From: Frigoribacterium sp. PhB160 | Lineage (GTDB): Bacteria; Actinomycetota; Actinomycetes; Actinomycetales; Microbacteriaceae | Assembly (NCBI RefSeq): GCF_003751785.1 | Contig: NZ_RKIE01000003.1 | Location: 496,001 to 560,000 of the forward strand | DNA: 64,000 bases | Reading direction: 5' to 3' | Shown here: one piece after another, positions 45,036 to 54,204 of the stretch | How the letters are laid out: the number at the start of each line of letters is the position of its first letter | How positions within the stretch are numbered: the stretch's first letter is position 1 | Notes under the pieces: generated by a model | Databases searched by the model: none | What the model was told of the DNA's origin: nothing | Seen by the model: only the letters and a program-made list of their open reading frames with translations | Made by a program: the position numbers and the translations under genes

Positions 45036-45749
45036 TCACGCCTCCGCGCGCTCGCCCCCCGGCGCCTGCAGCCCCACGGCCGGCAGCACGACCCCGTCGA
45101 TGAGGCCGAGCAAGAAGGCCCGGTCGACCGGCTGCTTCATGATCAGCGTGCGGTAGGCGACCATCGACGGCGAGATGAGCGCGAGCCCCTCGACGTCGAC
45201 GTCGGCCGAGATCTCGCCGCGGTCGATCGCCCGCTGCAGCAGTCGACGGTTGATCTCGACGCGCGGCTCGACGATCGCGGTGTTGACCGCCGCCGCGAGC
45301 TCGGGGCTGTGGGCGAGCAGCGAGACGATGCCCGCCATGACCTTGAGCTTCTTCTCGTTGTCCTGGATCGAGTGCGGCCGGATCATCGCCACGAGGTCGC
45401 CGCGCAGCGTGCCCGTGTCGGGCAGCGAGGCGGTGCTCCCGGGCCCGGGCGCCGCCTTCATGCACGCGACGGCGTCGATCACGAGGTCGCTCTTCGACGC
45501 CCAGCGCCGGTAGAGCGTGGCCTTGCCGGCCTTCGCCCGCGTCGCCACCATCTCGATGGTCATCCGGTCGTAGCCGGTCTCGGCGAGCACGTCGATCGCT
45601 GCCTGGAGGATCTCGGGGTCACGGGAGTGGTCGCGCTTGCGGCCCAGCTTCACCGGCGCCAGCTCGGGCACGGCGTCGGGCGCCAGCTCGGGCGCAGCGT
45701 CGCGCCCCGAGTCGTGCATGACCGCCGCGGTCGGTTCGACATGCGTCAT
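45036..45749 (-). CDS. TetR-family regulator of the divergent efflux pump
   Basis: The 237-residue protein has a TetR helix-turn-helix at about 42-90 (ETGYDRMTIEMVATRAKAGK and TLYRRWASKSDLV) and a TetR C-terminal ligand domain. The first 35 residues are a low-complexity extension. The start at 45749 is preferred because AGGGGCAGGCG precedes it. It is divergent from a DHA2 efflux pump, with a direct-repeat operator in the spacer, the classic arrangement in which the repressor responds to a drug. Confidence 0.88.
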   Translation of the reverse strand: MTHVEPTAAVMHDSGRDAAPELAPDAVPELAPVKLGRKRDHSRDPEILQAAIDVLAETGYDRMTIEMVATRAKAGKATLYRRWASKSDLVIDAVACMKAAPGPGSTASLPDTGTLRGDLVAMIRPHSIQDNEKKLKVMAGIVSLLAHSPELAAAVNTAIVEPRVEINRRLLQRAIDRGEISADVDVEGLALISPSMVAYRTLIMKQPVDRAFLLGLIDGVVLPAVGLQAPGGERAEA

Positions 45750-45790
45750 CGCCTGCCCCTTTCGTCGACCGCCCCATTCTAGGCCGCCCA

Positions 45791-45833
45791 TTCCGAAACT
45801 GGGTAGTTCCGAAACTGGGAGGAACCGTATAGA
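45791..45833. promoter_or_regulatory. direct-repeat operator and likely leaderless promoter of the efflux gene
   Basis: TTCCGAAACTGGG occurs twice, at 45791-45803 and 45807-45819, with a 16-base period. GTTCC and GGAAC also form an inverted pair in the second copy. TATAGA (45828-45833) fits a -10 element nine bases before the efflux ATG, so transcription would begin near the start codon; no ribosome-binding site is seen. Confidence 0.65.
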
Positions 45834-45842
45834 GTCCCCCGC

Positions 45843-47375
45843 ATGTCCTCGATCTCACCTGCCACGAGCGGCCGTCCCGCCGTGGCGTCCCGCCGCTGGT
45901 GGACCCTCACCACCGTCGCCCTGGCCCAGCTCATGGTCGTGCTCGACTCCACCGTCGTGAACATCGCCCTGCCGAGCGCCCAGGCCGACCTGGGCTTCTC
46001 CGACGGCGACCGGCAGTGGATCATCACCGCCTACTCCCTCGCCTTCGGCAGCCTCCTGCTCCTCGGCGGCCGCCTCTCCGACCTCATGGGCCGCAAGCGC
46101 ACCTTCGTCATCGGCCTCGTCGGCTTCGCCCTCGCCTCCGCCCTCGGCGGCGCGGCGGGCAGCTTCGGCCTGCTCGTCGCCGCCCGGGCGCTGCAGGGCG
46201 CGTTCGGCGCGCTGCTCGCCCCGACGGCCCTCGCCGTCCTCACGACCACCTTCACCGTCCCGAAGGAGCGCGCCCGCGCGTTCGGCATCTTCGGCGCCAT
46301 CGCCGGGGCCGGAGGCGCGATCGGGCTCCTGCTCGGAGGCGTCCTCACCGAGAACTTCGACTGGCGCTGGAACCTCTACATCAACGTCGTCATCGCGATC
46401 GTCGCCGTCGTGGGCGCCGTGCTCTTCCTCCACACCGCGCCGCGTCAGGGCCCCCGCCCGAAGCTCGACGTGCCCGGCACGATCCTCGTCTCGGCCGCCC
46501 TCTTCTCGCTCGTCTACGGGTTCTCGAACGCCGAGACCGAGGGCTGGGACTCGCCGCTCACGTGGGGCTTCCTCACCGCCGCGGCCGTCCTGCTCGCCGC
46601 GTTCGTCGTCTGGCAGCGCCGCGCGACGCACGCGCTCCTGCCGCTCGGCGTGATCCTCGACCGCAACCGCGGCGCGGCCTACCTGTCGGTGACGATCGCC
46701 GGCGCGGGCATGTTCGGCATCTTCCTCTTCGTCACGTACTACCTGCAGACCTCGCTCGGCTACACGCCGATCCAGACGGGCGTCTCGTTCCTGCCGATGA
46801 TCGGCATGCTCGTGCTGGCCGCCCAGCTGTCGACGAACATCTTCGTGCCGCGCTTCGGGCCGAAGGTCATGGTGCCGTTCGGCATGGTGCTCGGCGCGTC
46901 GGGCATGCTCTACCTCACCCGCCTCGGGCTCGACAGCACCTACGCCCACGACGTCCTGCCCGCGCTCATGGTGCTCGGCTTCGGCATGGGCTCGATCATG
47001 CCCGCGTCGATCCAGACCGCCACCCTCGGCGTCGACCGCGGCCACGCCGGGGTCGCCTCGGCCATGGTCAACACCGGCCAGCAGGTCGGCGGGTCGATCG
47101 GCACGGCGCTGCTCAACACCCTCGCCGCCACGGCCACGACGGGCTACCTGGCGTCGCACCTGCCCGCCGACGCCCGCACGGCTGCCGAGGCGGCGGTGCA
47201 CGGCTACGCCACGGCCTACCTCTACGGAGCGGGCTTCTTCGCGCTCGGCGCCGTCCTCGCCGTGACCCTCTTTCGCACCAAGGCCGACACCCGGGCCCGG
47301 GCCGAGGCCGCCGCGGGCGCCCAGCCGGTCGGCGACCCCGACTCGGCCGTGCCCGAGCCGGTCGTCGCGCACTAG
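45843..47375 (+). CDS. DHA2-type (14-TM) MFS drug efflux transporter
   Basis: The 510-residue protein has the 14-helix DHA2 layout. Motif D1-like LMVVLDSTVVNIALPSAQAD starts it, motif A is GGRLSDLMGRKRTF, and motif C-like GAIGLLLGGVLTE follows. Family members expel cationic or lipophilic drugs with protons. The likely repressor is encoded divergently. The ATG at 45843 lacks a ribosome-binding site, as expected for a leaderless mRNA. The substrate cannot be named. Confidence 0.92.
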   Translation: MSSISPATSGRPAVASRRWWTLTTVALAQLMVVLDSTVVNIALPSAQADLGFSDGDRQWIITAYSLAFGSLLLLGGRLSDLMGRKRTFVIGLVGFALASALGGAAGSFGLLVAARALQGAFGALLAPTALAVLTTTFTVPKERARAFGIFGAIAGAGGAIGLLLGGVLTENFDWRWNLYINVVIAIVAVVGAVLFLHTAPRQGPRPKLDVPGTILVSAALFSLVYGFSNAETEGWDSPLTWGFLTAAAVLLAAFVVWQRRATHALLPLGVILDRNRGAAYLSVTIAGAGMFGIFLFVTYYLQTSLGYTPIQTGVSFLPMIGMLVLAAQLSTNIFVPRFGPKVMVPFGMVLGASGMLYLTRLGLDSTYAHDVLPALMVLGFGMGSIMPASIQTATLGVDRGHAGVASAMVNTGQQVGGSIGTALLNTLAATATTGYLASHLPADARTAAEAAVHGYATAYLYGAGFFALGAVLAVTLFRTKADTRARAEAAAGAQPVGDPDSAVPEPVVAH

Positions 47376-47416
47376 CCGCCGGTCGGCGCCCGCAGCACCC
47401 GCGTCGTCACGGACGA

Positions 47417-47457
47417 AGCCCCCGTCGACGACCGCGAGAGCGGCGTCGGCGGGGGCT
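47417..47457. terminator. strong bidirectional terminator-like hairpin
   Basis: AGCCCCCGTCGACG (47417-47430) pairs with CGTCGGCGGGGGCT (47444-47457), all 14 positions with one T-G wobble. It lies between the convergent efflux and GH3 genes. Confidence 0.75.
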
Positions 47458-47482
47458 CCGTGCGCGGCGGGGCCGGCGGGCG

Positions 47483-50002
47483 CTAGCCCACGACCTCCGT
47501 CGTCGCCGTCAGCGGCAGCTCGGCGACCGAGGTGCCGACGTGCAGCGTGAACTCGCCGGGCTCGTGGGCCCAGGCGCCGTCGCGCCAGTCGGCGAAGGCC
47601 CGGGCGGGCACCGTGACCTCGACCGTGGCCGAGGCACCGGCGTCGAGCAGCACGGGCGCGAAGCCGACCAGCCACCGGGCCGGACGGTCCACGTGCGACT
47701 CGGGGCGCGACGCGTAGACCTGCACCACGTGCTTGCCCGCGCGGGCGCCCGTGTTGGCGACGTCGACGGAGACCGTCACCACGCCTCCGGCGCTCACCGT
47801 GTCGGAGACCCTGATGCCCGACTGCTGCCAGGTCGTGTAGCCGAGGCCGTGCCCGAAGGGCCAGGCGGGCTCGGTGCCGGCGCGCAGCCAGGCGCGGTAG
47901 CCGACGTGGATGCCCTCGTCGTAGGCGACGACGCCGTCGCGCGGCGTCACGTCGATCACGGGCACGTCGGCGGCCGCGGCCGGCCAGGTCGTGGGCAGGC
48001 GCCCGCCGGGCTCGGCCAGGCCGGTGAGCAGGTCGGTCAGGGCGTGGCCGTACTCCTGCCCGCCGAACCAGGTCAGCAGCACGGCGGCGGCGTCGTCGCG
48101 CCAGGGCAGCTCGACCGGCGAGCCGGCGTTGACCACGGCGACCGTGCGCGGGTTCGCGGCGAGCACGGCGCGGGCGAGGTCGTCCTGGCGACCGGGCAGC
48201 GCGAGCGTGGAGCGGTCGAAGCCCTCCGACTCGACCTTGCTGTTCGTGCCGACGACGAGCACGACGAGGTCGGCGTCGGCCGCCTCGGCCGCGGCGGCGT
48301 CGATGAGCGCCTGCGGGTCGGAGTCGTCGGCGTCGAGGCCGAACGTGAACATCATCGCGCCGTCGAACGACTCGCCGCTGGCCTTCGCCTTGCGGAAGCG
48401 CACGGTGAGGTCGACCGTCTGGCCGGCCTCGACGTCGAGCGGGTGCGACTCGCTCGGCGGCGCCAGCAGCGCCGCCCCGAGCTCGTCGCCCTCGGCCGCG
48501 ACCGACGCCGTGAAGAGCTCGTCGCCGTCGACGACGAAGGTCGCCTCGCCGATCGACGCGAAGCCGAGGCGCACGCGGCCGCTGACCGACGGGGTCCAGG
48601 TCGTCGTCGCCACGAACTCGCCGAGGCTCGTCACGGGGGCGTCGCCGCCGATGTAGACGAAGGAGGTCGCGCGGCGCTCCTCGGTGTAGATCTCGGCACC
48701 CGCCTCGTCGAGGAACGACACGTGCACGCCGGGCTCGCCCGTCACCGGGTTCGTCAGTTCGGCGAGGGGCAGCTCGGCCACGCCCTCCTGCACGACGGCG
48801 CCGACCGACCAGGTCACCTCGGCGTCGGGGAACGCCTCGCGGATGCCCTCGATCGGGCTCACGACCGACTCGGGCACGACGGTGGCGCTGCCGCCGCCCT
48901 GCGTGCGCGCGCGGTCGGCGTTGTCGCCGACGACCGCGATCCTCCGCACCGAGCCGGGCGTGACGGGCAGGATGCCGTCGTTGGCGACGAGCACCGCCCC
49001 GGCGGCCTCGGCCTCGCGGGCGAAGGCGACGCCGTCCTCGACGAACGTGGGCCGGACGCCCTCGAAGCCCTCGAGCGCGCCGACGCGGGCGGCCAGCGTG
49101 AGGATGCGCAGCACCTTGCGGTCGATCGCCTCCTCCGAGACCTCGCCCGCCTGCACGGCCGTGACGAGCGCGTCGCCCCAGGCGCCGACAGGGCCGGGCA
49201 TCGCGAGGTCTTGCGAGGCCTTCGCGCTGTCGACCGAGCGGACCCCGGTCCAGTCGCTGATGACGACGCCGTCGAAGCCCCACTCGCTGTTGAGCGGCGT
49301 CTCGAGCAGGTCGTTCTCGGAGGCGGTGGTGCCGTTGATCGAGTTGTAGGCCGACATGACCAGCCAGGCCCGCGCCTCCACGACGCTCTTCTCGAACGCG
49401 GCGAGGTAGAGCTCGCGCAGCGCGCGGTCGCTCACGACGACGTCCGCCGTGAAGCGCTCGGTCTCGAAGTCGTTCGCGACGTAGTGCTTCGGGGTCGCGC
49501 CGACGCCGTTCTCCTGCGCGCCGGCCACGTACGCGGCGGCGAGGTCGGCGGTGAGCAGCGGGTCCTCGCTGAAGCCCTCGAAGTGGCGGCCGCCGAGGGG
49601 CGAGCGGTGCAGGTTGATGGTCGGGCCGAGCACGACGTCGACGCCCTTGCGGCGGGCCTCGACGGCCGAGGCGTGGCCGTAGCGGCGCGCGATCGAGGTG
49701 TCCCACGCCGCGGAGAGGGCCGTGCCGCTCGGCAGGTTCAGCGACGGGCTGCGCTCGTCCCAGGTCTCGCCGCGGACGCCCGAGGGGCCGTCGGAGAAGA
49801 GCATGCGGCGCAGGCCGATCTCCTCGATCGGCCAGCTGGTCCAGAAGTCGCGGCCGGTGAGCAGCTGCACCTTCTGCTCGAGCGTCAGGCGCTGGAGGAG
49901 GTCGAGGAGGCGCGGGTCGTCCGGCGAGACCGCCGGCCTCCCGGTCGCGGTGCCGCCGTCCGCGGCGAGCTCGGTGTCGGTCGGGGTGGTGGTGTTGGCC
50001 AC
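47483..50002 (-). CDS. GH3 beta-glucosidase family enzyme with PA14 insert
   Basis: The 839-residue enzyme has a GH3 N-terminal domain (about 33-330) with nucleophile Asp250 in VVISDW and the KHYVANDFE substrate-binding segment. The C-terminal GH3 domain (about 340-700) is interrupted by a PA14-like insert (about 410-555). A fibronectin-III-like tail follows (about 745-835). No signal peptide is present, so it is probably cytoplasmic and acts on imported oligosaccharides. The GTG at 50002 follows GGAGGCACC. The divergent TetR gene and the MFS gene beyond it share an operator-like sequence with this promoter region. Confidence 0.92.
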   Translation of the reverse strand: MANTTTPTDTELAADGGTATGRPAVSPDDPRLLDLLQRLTLEQKVQLLTGRDFWTSWPIEEIGLRRMLFSDGPSGVRGETWDERSPSLNLPSGTALSAAWDTSIARRYGHASAVEARRKGVDVVLGPTINLHRSPLGGRHFEGFSEDPLLTADLAAAYVAGAQENGVGATPKHYVANDFETERFTADVVVSDRALRELYLAAFEKSVVEARAWLVMSAYNSINGTTASENDLLETPLNSEWGFDGVVISDWTGVRSVDSAKASQDLAMPGPVGAWGDALVTAVQAGEVSEEAIDRKVLRILTLAARVGALEGFEGVRPTFVEDGVAFAREAEAAGAVLVANDGILPVTPGSVRRIAVVGDNADRARTQGGGSATVVPESVVSPIEGIREAFPDAEVTWSVGAVVQEGVAELPLAELTNPVTGEPGVHVSFLDEAGAEIYTEERRATSFVYIGGDAPVTSLGEFVATTTWTPSVSGRVRLGFASIGEATFVVDGDELFTASVAAEGDELGAALLAPPSESHPLDVEAGQTVDLTVRFRKAKASGESFDGAMMFTFGLDADDSDPQALIDAAAAEAADADLVVLVVGTNSKVESEGFDRSTLALPGRQDDLARAVLAANPRTVAVVNAGSPVELPWRDDAAAVLLTWFGGQEYGHALTDLLTGLAEPGGRLPTTWPAAAADVPVIDVTPRDGVVAYDEGIHVGYRAWLRAGTEPAWPFGHGLGYTTWQQSGIRVSDTVSAGGVVTVSVDVANTGARAGKHVVQVYASRPESHVDRPARWLVGFAPVLLDAGASATVEVTVPARAFADWRDGAWAHEPGEFTLHVGTSVAELPLTATTEVVG

Positions 50003-50074
50003 GGTGCCTCCAGGTCGGGGCGGGCCCTCGTCGGCGCCGCCTGGCTCGACGCTACCACCCGACACTGAACACGA

Positions 50075-50083
50075 CTAGGTTTT
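50075..50083. promoter_or_regulatory. operator-like CTAGGTTTT between GH3 and TetR genes
   Basis: CTAGGTTTT lies between the GH3 start (50002) and the TetR start (50190) and recurs upstream of the nearby transporter (52067-52059, minus strand), where it is part of a CCTAG-CTGCA-CTAGG inverted repeat. Here only a half-site is seen. Confidence 0.5.
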
Positions 50084-50189
50084 CGCGGACGGGCCCCGGG
50101 TGGCCCGGGGCGGCCCGGCGCCGGGTCGCGGGGCGGCCGGGGCACGGCGCGGCGCGGCGGACCCGCCCACCGCCGATAGCCTGTGCGGC

Positions 50190-50780
50190 ATGACACGACG
50201 GGGTTCGTACGCGAAGGGCGTGGCCAAGCGCGAGGAGATCCTGCGGGTGGCCCTCGAGGTCGTCGATCGGAACGGCATGCGCGGCACCTCGGTGCGCGAG
50301 CTCGCCGACGCGGTCGACCTCACCCAGGCCGGCCTGCTGCACCACTTCGGCAGCAAGGAGGAGCTCTTCCTCTCGATCCTCACCGTCCGCGACGAGGAGG
50401 CCGCGGCGCGCATGGACGGGCTCGACGTCATCGACCAGTTCCTCACGGTCATCGCGGACAACGCCCGGACGCCCGGCATGGTGCAGCTCTTCACGAGCAT
50501 GGCCGCCGCCGCGACGAGCGACGCGTCGCACCCGGCCCACGCCTGGTTCGCCGAGCGCTACGTGCGCTTCCGCACGAGCCTCACCGACACCATGCGCCGG
50601 CGGCAGGCCAGCGGCGAGATGCCCGACGACGTCGACGTCGAGAAGCTGGCCGGCGTGATGATGGCCGTCAGCGACGGGATGCAGCTGCAGTGGATGCTCG
50701 ACCCGACGACCGACATGGCCGCGCACGTGCGGCTCGTGTGGGAGCTCGCGCTGCGGAGCGCGGTCAGCGCACCTTCTTGA
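50190..50780 (+). CDS. TetR-family regulator of the sugar-utilisation locus
   Basis: The 196-residue protein has a TetR helix-turn-helix at about 10-58 (VRELADAVDLTQAGLLHHFG) and a helical ligand domain. It is divergent from the GH3 gene and convergent with the MFS gene, whose stop it overlaps by 17 bases. The shared CTAGGTTTT sites make it the likely repressor of both. The ATG at 50190 (TGCGGC before it) lacks a strong ribosome-binding site. Confidence 0.88.
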   Translation: MTRRGSYAKGVAKREEILRVALEVVDRNGMRGTSVRELADAVDLTQAGLLHHFGSKEELFLSILTVRDEEAAARMDGLDVIDQFLTVIADNARTPGMVQLFTSMAAAATSDASHPAHAWFAERYVRFRTSLTDTMRRRQASGEMPDDVDVEKLAGVMMAVSDGMQLQWMLDPTTDMAAHVRLVWELALRSAVSAPS

Positions 50781-52041
50781 TCGGCACGATGGCGACCGCG
50801 CCGATCACGGTGACGAGCCCCGCGCCCCAGAGCATCAGCACGTAGTTCTGGTTGTCGGCGCTGCCGACGCCGAGCAGCAGCAGCGCGAGCGCCGGGGCGA
50901 GCGACTGCGGCAGGGCGTTGGCGATGTTGATGACGCCGAGGTCCTTGCCGGGGCGGTCGGCGTTCGGCAGCACGTCGACGACGAGGGCCGTGTCGACGGC
51001 GGCGTAGATGCCGTAGGCGAAGCCCATGACGATCTCGGCGACGTAGAAGCCGGTGACCGTCTCGGCGTGGGCGAGCATGACCAGGCCGACGGCGAAGACG
51101 AGGGTCGAGCCGGCGACGAAGACCTTGCGGCGGCCGGTGCGGTCGCTGAGCCAGCCCGAGACGGCTGCGCTGACCAGCAGGGCGATCGTGTAGAGCAGCA
51201 CGCCGAACGCGACGGCGGCGGTGGCCTCGGCGACGTCCTCGATGCCCAGGTGGTCCTGCATGTAGAGGAGGCGGTACGTCGTGAACATGAACGTGCCGAG
51301 CGTGATCAGGAACCGCGACCACCAGGCGAGGCCGAAGTCGGGGTTCTTGAACGGGTTCGTCCAGAACGAGCTGACCAGGTTGACGAACGTGAACTTCTTG
51401 AGCTCGTACTCGGGCAGGTCGTCGCGGGCGACGATCGCGTAGACGATGACGAGCACCACGGCGAGGACGCCCGGCAGGACGAACAGCACCGGCAGGTTGC
51501 CGACCAGGAAGACCGCGAGGTAGAGGCCGGCGAGGATCGCGACGTTCTGCGCGAGCGCGATGATGCTCGACGCCCGGCCGCGCTGGAACTCGGGCACGTT
51601 GTCGGCGAAGCTCGCGATCAGGGTGGCGAGCACGGCGTTGGCGGCGACCTGGGCGAGCAGCCAGGCGAGCGTCAGGCTGAGCTGGTCCGGCGAGAACGCG
51701 ACGAGCGCGAGGGCGACGGTCAGCAGCACGACGCCGCCGACGAGGTACGGGCGGCGCCGGCCCCAGCGGGTGCGGGTGCGGTCGCTGAGCGCGCCGATCA
51801 GCGGGTTGGCGATCAGGGCGCCGAGTGCGCCGATCGGCAGCACCTGGCCGATGAGCGTCTCGGGGCTGTCGGGCGCCAGCTGCTGGGCCTTGAGCTGCAT
51901 GCTCACGAACACCGGCGCCAGCAGGGCCACGAACAGGCCGAACTGCGCGAAGCCGAGCGCGGCCAGGTAGCCCTTGCCCACTCGCACGGTGCTGACGGGT
52001 TGGGTGAGCACGGTCTCACCAGCGGGACCGGTCGCGGTCAT
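50764..52041 (-). CDS. MFS sugar transporter (GPH/SLC45-like)
   Basis: The 425 residues have about 12 TM helices. The loop after TM2 reads IGALSDRTRTRWGRRRPYLV, a signature of sugar-cation symporters of the GPH and SLC45/sucrose transporter groups, as opposed to drug pumps. A glucoside or oligosaccharide substrate would fit the neighbouring GH3 enzyme. The ATG at 52041 has a good ribosome-binding site (GAGGAGGCGTC). Confidence 0.85.
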   Translation of the reverse strand: MTATGPAGETVLTQPVSTVRVGKGYLAALGFAQFGLFVALLAPVFVSMQLKAQQLAPDSPETLIGQVLPIGALGALIANPLIGALSDRTRTRWGRRRPYLVGGVVLLTVALALVAFSPDQLSLTLAWLLAQVAANAVLATLIASFADNVPEFQRGRASSIIALAQNVAILAGLYLAVFLVGNLPVLFVLPGVLAVVLVIVYAIVARDDLPEYELKKFTFVNLVSSFWTNPFKNPDFGLAWWSRFLITLGTFMFTTYRLLYMQDHLGIEDVAEATAAVAFGVLLYTIALLVSAAVSGWLSDRTGRRKVFVAGSTLVFAVGLVMLAHAETVTGFYVAEIVMGFAYGIYAAVDTALVVDVLPNADRPGKDLGVINIANALPQSLAPALALLLLGVGSADNQNYVLMLWGAGLVTVIGAVAIVPIKKVR

Positions 52042-52058
52042 GACGCCTCCTCGAGTCA

Positions 52059-52077
52059 AAAACCTAGCTGCACTAGG
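52059..52077 (-). promoter_or_regulatory. inverted-repeat operator upstream of the sugar transporter gene
   Basis: CCTAG-CTGCA-CTAGG (52063-52077) is an exact inverted repeat with a five-base spacer, joined on the minus strand to TTTT to give CTAGGTTTT, the same 9-mer as at 50075. It sits 20-36 bases before the ATG, where a repressor would block transcription. Confidence 0.6.
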
Positions 52078-52193
52078 CGTTGGTGACTGTACCCGACGAG
52101 GCCGAGATGTCAAGAGTTGCGCGTCATGTGTCGTCTCGGACGCGACGGAGGGCCTGCCTCCCGGCGAGCCCTCCGCGTGCGGTCCTCGACCGG

Positions 52194-53159
52194 CTACCCC
52201 TTGACGCCGCCGGCGCTGAGGCCCGACTGCCAGAACCGCTGCAGGAAGAGGAAGGCCGCGACGAGCGGCAGGATCGACACGAACGACCCGGTCAGCACGG
52301 TCGAGAAGAGCACCTGCGCCCCGCCGCCGCCCGTGGCCGCCTGCTGCCACTGGGCGAGGCCGACCGTCGCCGGGAAGAGGTTCGGGTCGTTGAGCATGAT
52401 CAGCGGCAGGAAGTAGTTGTTCCAGGTCGAGACCAGGGCGAACAGCAGCACCGTGACCACGCCCGGCGCGAGCAGCCGCGACGAGATGGTGAGGAAGATG
52501 CGCAGCTCGCCGGCCCCGTCGATGCGGGCCGCCTCGAGCAGGCTGTCGTCGACCGCCTCCGACGCGTAGACGCGCATGAGGTAGACGCCGAACGGGCTGA
52601 CCAGCGACGGCAGGATGATCGCCCACGGGGTGTCGACGAGGTTCGCCGCGCTGAACAGCAGGTAGGTCGGGATCGCCAGGGCGGTCAGCGGCACCATGAC
52701 GGCGCCGAGGATCAGCCCGAACACGAACGACCGGCCCTTGAACACGTACTTCGCCAGCGAGTAGCCGCACATGGTCGCGAGGATCGCGGCCCCGACCGAG
52801 CTCGCCACGGCGTAGAGGATCGTGTTGCCCATCCAGTGCAGGAAGATGCCGTCCTGGAAGGTGAACAGCTGCGCGACGTTGTCGCCGAGCGCGAAGGTGC
52901 GCCCGAACGCCAGGCCGAACGTGCTGAAGATGTCGGCGTTCGTCTTCGTCGCCTGCACCGCCAGCCAGACGAGCGGCAGCAGGAAGTACGCCAGCGTGAT
53001 CCAGAGGATCACGGTGAGGATCGGCGCCTTCTTCTTCGACCGCTCGACGCGACGTCGCGGGCGTCGCCGACCCGCGCCTCCGGCGCTCTGGAGACGGCGG
53101 GCGGGCCGGTCGGTCGCCGTGGCTCCGGCGGTGTCGACGGGGGCGGGTGCGATCGTCAC
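52194..53159 (-). CDS. ABC sugar transporter permease (MalG-like)
   Basis: The 321-residue permease has about six TM helices and the EAA loop EAARIDGAGELRIFLTISS, typical of CUT1-family sugar importers. The N-terminal 45 residues are polar and may be disordered. The GTG at 53159 overlaps the previous permease stop (GTGA) and has AAGGAG eight bases upstream. No ATPase gene is in the operon, so a shared MsmK/MalK-type ATPase encoded elsewhere is likely used. Confidence 0.92.
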   Translation of the reverse strand: MTIAPAPVDTAGATATDRPARRLQSAGGAGRRRPRRRVERSKKKAPILTVILWITLAYFLLPLVWLAVQATKTNADIFSTFGLAFGRTFALGDNVAQLFTFQDGIFLHWMGNTILYAVASSVGAAILATMCGYSLAKYVFKGRSFVFGLILGAVMVPLTALAIPTYLLFSAANLVDTPWAIILPSLVSPFGVYLMRVYASEAVDDSLLEAARIDGAGELRIFLTISSRLLAPGVVTVLLFALVSTWNNYFLPLIMLNDPNLFPATVGLAQWQQAATGGGGAQVLFSTVLTGSFVSILPLVAAFLFLQRFWQSGLSAGGVKG

Positions 53160-54118
53160 GAGAGTCGCTCCTTGCGCGAGGTGGCGAGCTGCACCACGTA
53201 GCTGATGATCATGATGAGGAACCCGAGCAGGAACGCGATCGCCGCGGCGTAGTTGACGTCCTGGTTGCGGAAGGCGACGTTGTACGCGTAGAGGTTCGGG
53301 GTGAAGTCGGAGCCGATGGCGTTCGGCGCGATGCTGTAGAGCAGGTTCGGCTCGTTGAAGAGCTGGAACGACCCGATGACCGAGAAGATGACCGTCAGCA
53401 GGATGGCCGAGCGGATCGCGGGGATCTTGATGCTCCACGCCACCCGCCACGGCCCGGCGCCGTCGATCTCGGCGGCCTCGTACATCTCGGTCGGCACGCT
53501 GCGGAGCGCCGCGTACAGCACGATCATGTTGTAGCCGATGAACTCCCAGCTGACGATGTTCATGGTGCTGCCGAGCACGTTCTGCGGCGAGAGCAGGTCG
53601 GGCGGGGCGATGCCGACGCTCGTCAGCACCTGCGCGATGAGGCCCGACTCGCGGCCGTAGAGGTAGCCCCACATGAGCGTCGCGACGACGCCGGGCACCG
53701 CGTACGGCACGAAGACGGCGAGGCGGACGAACTTGCTGCCAGCGACCTTGCCGGTGTCGAGCGCGAGGGCGACGAAGAGGGCGATCACGAGCATGATCGG
53801 CACCTGCACGAAGAGGAACAGCGCCACCCGGCCGAGGCCCGCGTAGAAGCTCGGGTCGCTGAGGGCGCGCTGGTAGTTGGCGAGGCCGGAGAAGACCTGG
53901 CCGCCGACGAGCTGCGAGGTGAAGGTGCTGAGGTACCCGGCGTAGCCGAGCGGCACGAGGAACATGCCGGCGAACACGATGAGGAACGGGATCGCCAGCG
54001 CCCAGGCCGCGATGAGCTGGGGGCGGTGCAGCGAGCTGGTGCGCCGCGGCGTCGCGGGCTGACGGGAGGACGTGGAGACGCGGGGTGCGTCGCGACGGGG
54101 GGTGACGGAGGTGGACAT
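53156..54118 (-). CDS. ABC sugar transporter permease (MalF-like)
   Basis: The 320-residue protein has about six TM helices and the EAA loop EAAEIDGAGPWRVAWSIKIP. It is the first permease of the CUT1-type importer and pairs with the next gene. The ATG at 54118 follows AAGGAGCCCC. It sits 86 bp after the binding-protein gene and overlaps the second permease by four bases. Confidence 0.92.
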   Translation of the reverse strand: MSTSVTPRRDAPRVSTSSRQPATPRRTSSLHRPQLIAAWALAIPFLIVFAGMFLVPLGYAGYLSTFTSQLVGGQVFSGLANYQRALSDPSFYAGLGRVALFLFVQVPIMLVIALFVALALDTGKVAGSKFVRLAVFVPYAVPGVVATLMWGYLYGRESGLIAQVLTSVGIAPPDLLSPQNVLGSTMNIVSWEFIGYNMIVLYAALRSVPTEMYEAAEIDGAGPWRVAWSIKIPAIRSAILLTVIFSVIGSFQLFNEPNLLYSIAPNAIGSDFTPNLYAYNVAFRNQDVNYAAAIAFLLGFLIMIISYVVQLATSRKERLS

Positions 54119-54204
54119 GGGGCTCCTTGCCGGGCTGGGGGCGCCTCCCGAGGCCGTCGGCCCGCGCGGGGCGGGACCGGGGGCGACGGGAGGCGCCGTG
54201 AGCG

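Noticed and set aside
45855-49706. Very long leftward frame of 1283 codons opposite the efflux pump and inside GH3
   Set aside because: Low-complexity Arg/Gly/Ala sequence, no ribosome-binding site, and no family; a high-GC shadow of two real genes.
45899-50068. Rightward frame of 1389 codons opposite the GH3 gene
   Set aside because: Composition is that of a shadow frame; the real genes on both strands have clear domains.
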